DNA of 64,000 nt, taken from positions 184,001-248,000 of the forward strand of contig JAQFVV010012511.1 in NCBI GenBank assembly GCA_028023455.1, written 5' to 3'. Under the pieces are notes generated by a model, which saw nothing but the letters and a program-made list of their open reading frames with translations, was not told the DNA's origin and searched no databases. The translations under genes and the position numbers were made by a program. The stretch's first letter is position 1. Each line of letters opens with the position of its first letter. Origin of the DNA: Epiperipatus broadwayi. Its lineage: Eukaryota > Onychophora > Udeonychophora > Euonychophora > Peripatidae. Shown here one piece after another: positions 58,235 through 64,000 of this stretch.

Positions 58235-59699
58235 TCTGCCATGTGTTTCAGTTACAGATTTTCTTTTTGCAATCAGAAACCAGGTTGTTTCTCCTTTTTT
58301 TTTTTTTAACAATTATAAAATAAGTTGAAAGTAGTGTCTTGAAAATAATTTTAAACTAAGTTTAATCTTCAATTTATTTGAAGGTTACAAAAATGTCATT
58401 TGGTTTACATTAGCCAAGAAGTTATGGTCACTTTTTACAAGTATTTTATTACAATTAGATATATATAAGTCATTAACCTGTTGAGCTATCGTATAATGTA
58501 TTTAAGATGTATAAGATCTACAGGGTAGACCTTCAGTTAAGCATGGTATTTGAATCTTTTAATTCTTTAATTTGAACCTTTTAATTCTTTAAATGTATTA
58601 GGTCTTAATTTGGACAGTAAAGTAATATATTACCAATCGTTTAAACTTATAATGTGGCCTCCCATGCTTAGCTTTGTTGATCTTTTAATTTCAGGCTTTC
58701 GTAGAAGAGTTATTTAGCACTCTTCATTTTAATTAATTTGTTTTACTGGATAATTTATATATCTGATTTTTTATTTTAATTTATATATTTGTTCTTCAAG
58801 CAGATATTCATTCTTACTTTGGAGAAATAAATTTTCCGAGTATATTTCTAGATAAGATCACACTAAAAAAGGACATATCTCTTATTTTATACTCAAGAGG
58901 ACCTTGGCCATTATTCTTATTATTATCAATGCAGATGCTCATTCCTACTCCATATAAAACCTCTTGTCCATATGACCCCATTTCAGCTTGGTCGGTATAC
59001 TCATGTTTATAATCTAGGATAATGCCTCATATTTTCTTTATATATATTATAATGTCTGATAGTCCAAGCATGTAGTCTGTCATAATTCTCATTATATGGC
59101 AGACATCTATTCATGATTGTAACTTTGATGTAATTAAGTACATATTTCTATCGTAACCATGCTTGATTATTCGTTAATTGTTAAAACATTGTAGAATGTC
59201 CACTCGAAATCTGCTTAGTCACTAATTAAAATTTTATTTTAACAGATAAGAAATGTAATATAATCTTAGATTTAAATCTAGACATAAATTTTATTTTGCT
59301 TTAGTTTTCTTTTATTATTGTTACTAATAAATTTTCTTTACACAGTACCTCACATTTTGTGCCCTCTTTACCACAATTAATTAAACAATTCCCTGATGCA
59401 ACAGGATATAGAAAAAGGGCATATACTCTAATATCAGATGCATTGGGCAGATAGAAACTGTCTTGGGGGCATAGATAATAGAGTTGGACTTTATACTGTT
59501 CGGGGTAATGTTTATATCGATGTTACACACATACATGCAAGTTAGTGGTCATAGTACTGATTTAATTGGCTATACATCTTTGGCCATTACATATACATAT
59601 AATATGGCACTTGCAATATAGGACACAAAGAATTACCCACATATCCCCGAGATAAATATGTACTGAATCGGGTAAGAGAAAATCGAATAAAAAAGATAT
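58235..59699. other. AT-rich non-coding stretch
   Basis: No gene. It holds the inverted partner (about 59043-59090) of the 43-bp word at 24734-24777. Confidence 0.5.
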
Positions 59700-61540
59700 A
59701 AGTAATTTTTACTTTTTAATAAAAAAATACAAAATAAAACTTAATCTCTAAATATATATATATATAAAAACATTATAAACAAATTGTTGACTTCTCTTTA
59801 TAGAAAATGACAATATTATAAAATTACTTATTATAAATTCGATCTACTCCAGCTGCAATTTAAATATTACAGCACCTGATTCCTTAGGCAGAGAAGTATA
59901 AAACCCAGAGAGTACCTATAGCCAGACTGAGGTTACACAAGGTATAACCTATAACCATATTTCCAGGTTATAGAACTTCTTGACTGCTGAATTCAAACGT
60001 CATTCAAAGTACTTTGTTTTGAAGCAAACTTCAGGCACCAGTTAATTACAAAAAGTAACTAACATACCCTGAATGACAGCCACTAATTCAATGCCTGATA
60101 AATTACAAACTATCTCAACAGAAATATAATTCAATAAACTGCTTGTATAAGTTCTTTGCTAAATTGTTCTTAGTGGTATAATTAAAGAATCGACTGACAG
60201 TAATTGATAAACAAATACTTTATTCTAGCCAAAATGTTTACTATACTTTGTTAAAATCTGTGCTCATATACCCTATATTACATAGATAGACACATGATAT
60301 ATATTAAGCCTGTGTTTCGTTATTAAATAAACAATGGTTTTATATATAATAGATATATGCACTCTTTATAAAACATACAATAATATAAACACTATATAGA
60401 AGAAGTGCACACAAACTTGGAATTATAGATAATTATTTCATGATTTGAAGCTCTGTAACTATTTATTTGTTACATTAGAAGTATGTAAACTTGCACATAT
60501 TATAATTCATAATATGCTGGCTATAGAGTTCATTTTAGTTGACTCTGGAGATACTCAAAGATTGCAATGGCTACTTATAGATTAATATAAAAAATTTAGG
60601 AATGAACATAAGAAAATGTTACCTATAGGATTTTAAATATTGTGGCTTCTTGCTCTTTGCTGCTGCATGTGTGATTTACCAACTGGTTGGATTTTAGGTT
60701 TCTGATGCAATCCTGACGATTGTGGTTCCAGGCTACTTCTATTTCAGGCAATTAGACATTCTTGGAGGCTTAAAATTATTAAACAGGCATTGCTTCTATC
60801 AGCGGACTGCAGATGTTCTATCAGACAGGCTGGAAACTGGCCGCATGCTCCGACAACTGCTCAACATGACATTGTATTCATTGAAAAATATGTCTAATAG
60901 GTGATTGACTCTAGATACATGAATGACTGACAAAATTTTTGGCTCTATTTATGTGAAGATCTTGTTATCTTTTAATTAAGTTTTTTTAATCTGCTGCTTT
61001 TGTAGATCAATTTTGGATAAGATGTATTTTTAATTAGTCCTATTTATGGATTTTAATTAGTTAATTAGTAGCCATTGCTAATCCCATTCCTATGCAGCTT
61101 ATCTATTATGTAATCTTTGAGTTTGATTTAATTTTTATATTAAAAAACTTTTTTTCATTTTTTAAATTCAACTTCTTTTTATATGTACACATGTTTTTCT
61201 TTTCAATGTATTTAAAAAAAATCAACACACATTTTCTTATTTTCTTTTAAATAAATAATAAGAGAGAAATATAGTTTTTAAATCTTTTTTATCTAGTTAA
61301 ATTTCTCCCCCCTCACATTGTTTTATTATTTTAAATTAATAAAACTTATACTAATAATCTGTGCTACATCTTTTCAACAAAATTGAACAAAACTTCTTTT
61401 TAAACTTTATTATTGACAACGGATTTCTAACACTAATTATTTTTCCCTCTTAAATATTTTTGGAATAAAATTTTAATCTTAAATCTTTTATTATGAAATT
61501 TGTAATGTTTAATAGCAGTGCAGTATATATATTTTATAAT
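59700..61540 (+). repeat. ~1.9-kb repeat, copy 2 (partner of 37233-39239)
   Basis: Same order of shared blocks as the first copy: CTACTCCAGCTGCAATTT, TTTCCAGGTTATAGAACTTC, GGCACCAGTTAAT, GATTGCAATGGCTA, ACCAACTGGTTGG and a C-rich TTTCTCCCCCCTC tract near 61300. The ends are not defined. An open frame at 60722-60904 lies inside and is not conserved as a protein in the first copy. Confidence 0.6.
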
Positions 61541-62099
61541 ATGGCATGTGAGACTAATACTTTAACCACAAGTCCCTGATATATAATATAGTATTGTTTT
61601 TTTTTAAATACATAACTGGATGCTACTATGTTTTAATTAATAAATATAGAAAAAAATTTGTTTGTGATATTGTGGACATAAATGCTTATTATTGATTTAT
61701 AAAAGTATGTTTATATATATATATCAATAGAAAAGCATGAAAATTTTGTTTTCTCATCATTTAGCAGGCTTAATTTAAGTAAACCACTGACTTATTTAAT
61801 ATAGTTTTTATTTTGCAGATTGAAAAAATAGTCAACCTATATTGAAGCATGAAATTAATTTTGTGTTATGTATGAAAATTTTTATTTTTAAGCAACTTTC
61901 AGCATAGGATTTCACACACAACAGATAAAAATTAGGATTTTAATAATGATCGCTCACTTGGAGTAGGGATGAGTGAGTAGACCCATTTAGCGTATAAAAA
62001 ATATTATTGAACTACAGAAGGGGATACCAGTATAGACAGTGCTACAAATCACATACAGTACAATACTATTATTAAACCAGAAAATGAATTACTTGAAGC
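61541..62099. other. AT-rich non-coding stretch
   Basis: No gene recognised; may include the leader of the downstream retroelement. Confidence 0.4.
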
Positions 62100-64000
62100 T
62101 CAAAATTGAAAATTACATTCAAGGACCCCCTAAAGTTAAATGTAATCAGAACCATGATAAAAAAGAAAACTACAGAACAAAACATACTAATTCGAATGAT
62201 TGAAATGGCAGAAATGAGGGATGAGTCAAAAGAAATGATGAGATAAATGGAGTTCAGAGAAAAGATAGAACAAAGACAACTATAATCTGATCAAATGATG
62301 TCAGAAATATCAGAACAAATGGACCAAAGGCTCATAGAAGTAATCCAAAGTCAAGACAGATATGTAATCAAATAAGAAAAGAAGTCCAGGAAGAACATGA
62401 GAAAAAAAGAAATAAACTGAAAAAATCCAGGAGCACAGAGAAGAAATGCAAGAAATCAAAACTGAACCCCACCAAATAAGGCCTAAAGGCTACCCAAGTG
62501 AGGCAGGCAATAAAAAAAAAGTTACAATGCCTAAATAAAAGACATTGGAAAAGAAAAAAGTATTTAAGCATAATTGGGCTAGCAGAGAGGCCGAAACAAA
62601 CAAGTTGAAGACAGAAGAGGTCGAAAACATAAATATCAAGCTAAAAGAGTTCTAGGACAAGACTATTGGTCAAGTGGAAAAGAAATTACAAGGTATGAAA
62701 ATACAAATCATCACTGATGTAAAATGTTTTAAAGAAGCAACAGAAGATAAAACAAATCTACTTCATATATAGAATCTGTGGGACTTCAAGCTACCATATC
62801 ATCCCTAAACAGTAAGAATGAATAGAATGGGCATAGAAAGAAGAAAGCTGACAAAAAAATAATCAGTATAAGAGCCAAGTTATACAAGTAAAGGAATTCA
62901 CAGGCAATGTTGGAGAGAGTCTAAAAGAATTTTTTTTCTCACAAGTGAAGAAGAGCAGATTGCTATTGCAAATAACTATTTGCATGGAACTGATGGCAAC
63001 ACATTTCAACCCCCAAACTTTTGGAGATTACCTTTGGCATTATTAAGAAGCTTTTGGAATGAGGAAAAGCAAGATGGGATATTGCATAGAATCTCACAGG
63101 AGCAATATCTCATCACTGCTGGAGAAACCCACAAACAGTTTTTTTAGACAAGTGGTTCAATTAAGGTCACTGACAACTTTTCCACTCTCCAAAGGACAAA
63201 TCATTTGTACCATCTGGTACAATATGCCAGTGCAAATCCAAAAAAAAATGATGTTGACTAATCACAGTAACAACCTTGAAGAAATAGATGGTACAATATG
63301 CCAGTGCAAATCCAAAAAAAATGATGTTAACTAATCACAGTAACAACCTTGAAGAAATAGCAGAGTTACAGCTACTAATTTTGATAACTTGGTCAAGGAA
63401 CTGCAGGAAAAATGAGAAGGCAAGACCCAAGTTGCATGTGGCTACCATGCAAAATCACCTATGTCCCTAACCAGAGCCAAGATAAAATTTCCCTGTCAAC
63501 CATCTGATAGAAGACAAAATAAAGAAAGTCAATGGAATCACATGAAACAGATCAGAACTAGCAGCTCAAACCACTTCACAAGAATCATAGAAAACTAAAA
63601 AAAACTCCATGGATGTATTCCCCACAACAGGGTACCAAAGAACGATTAGGGAACTCCAAAATACCTCTGTTTTTAATTTCAGAATATTATATTTAAGGGA
63701 GAAAATTTTATCTTGAATATACAGCTCTAGGCCCCACAATAAATAGTGATGAAAGGTATATGGATCACTGCCCTATTGAATACCAGCAGTCAGGCTTTTC
63801 TGAACTCTAAAGAATGGTTTATGCAAATGAAGGAGCAGATAACATTCCCCATCTTGTCAGACAGATGCAGGTCATAATGGCTGGACAAAGTGTTAGGATA
63901 GAAACCATGCAGACATGGACAGATATGACCCTTGGCACCACCAAAATAAAATATGTATTCCTCATCATATCAGGCCTGATACAGAATGGGGTCATGGGGT
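62100..64000 (+). pseudogene. Ty3/gypsy-like gag-protease remnant (runs off window)
   Basis: Markedly coding-like, A-rich sequence with stops and frameshifts. 62190-62660 reads as a charged coiled-coil-like N-terminal gag segment (EISEQMDQRLIEVIQSQDRY and similar). About 62890-63130 reads KEFTGNVGESLKEFF, FWRLPLALLRSFWNEEKQDG and RISQEQYLITAGETHKQ, in the position of a retrotransposon capsid. 63059-63470 continues this with a 74-bp tandem duplication. From about 63770 to the window end, QMQVIMAGQSVRIETMQTW, DMTLGTTKIKYVFLIISGLI and QNGVMG resemble the C-terminal half of a retropepsin leading to an ILGxDWL-type motif. The reverse transcriptase would lie beyond the window. Confidence 0.55.
63216..63363. 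repeat. 74-bp tandem duplication in the gag remnant
   Basis: Unit GGTACAATATGCCAGTGCAA...CTTGAAGAAATAGATG at 63216-63289 is repeated from 63290 with an A-run length change and one G-to-A substitution. It shifts the reading frame. Confidence 0.9.

Noticed and set aside
60722-60904. 60-codon open frame with protein-like text
   Set aside because: Lies in the 1.9-kb repeat; the matching region of the copy at 37233-39239 does not keep the frame.
62368-62571. 67-codon Phe/Ser-rich frame on the minus strand
   Set aside because: Antisense of the Lys/Glu-rich gag-like plus-strand sequence.

Overview
The window is AT-rich eukaryotic DNA, probably from an arthropod. Nearly all of it is non-coding or made of decayed transposable elements. 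The only cellular gene I can support is a bestrophin-family anion channel on the minus strand. Two of its exons (35866-36167 and 31233-31387) carry exact GT-AG splice boundaries and match invertebrate bestrophins closely. The arthropod placement rests on that protein's flavour (the ANVHG, RRTIMRY, VKKRFPT and RARKEGRIRDDFA motifs) and on the transposon mix. I cannot name the species.

Layout. Positions 203-2931: RTE/craniofacial-protein-like LINE, copy 1, cut off by a repeat block (2932-4070) that ends in a four-fold array of CTCF-like GCGCCACCTAGTGG motifs. 4071-8300: AT-rich, one small foldback. 8335-8947: 3' fragment of an L1/Tx1-like LINE. 9527-15930: three copies of a composite foldback repeat in otherwise empty sequence. 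16600-23337: a long decayed L1/Tx1-like LINE with recognisable ORF1 (zinc knuckle) and ORF2 (endonuclease, reverse transcriptase, C-terminal zinc finger). 23374-23478: a compact tRNA-like retroinsertion with a perfect 14-bp target duplication. 23497-24094: a Penelope-like (PLE) fragment with a GIY-YIG endonuclease end between inverted arms. 25372-29014: a pair of ~0.7-kb direct repeats that look like LTRs around a 2.2-kb decayed interior.

31233-36167 is the bestrophin segment. Its 4.5-kb intron contains two adjacent foldback repeats. 36280-36740 holds an RNA-like structure resembling a hammerhead ribozyme on the minus strand. 36875-39656 is a foldback with a ~2-kb insert; a related copy of the insert lies at ~59700-61540. 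40880-41980: jockey/CR1-like LINE remnant on the minus strand, interrupted by a short hairpin. 42468-43440: DNA transposon with ~275-bp inverted repeats and a perfect 10-bp target duplication. 44918-45420: tandem repeats. 47665-52790: second RTE-like LINE copy, split by a ~1.9-kb DNA element; a second copy of that element lies inverted at 56091-58234. 53981-55308: a 1.33-kb near-perfect palindrome made of two head-to-head PLE 3' ends. 62100-64000: decayed gag-protease region of a Ty3/gypsy-like retrotransposon, running off the window.

Apart from bestrophin, the coding traces are transposon genes broken by stops and frameshifts. The features most worth a second look are the hammerhead-like fold, the PLE palindrome, the CTCF-like motif array and the compact tRNA-like insertion.
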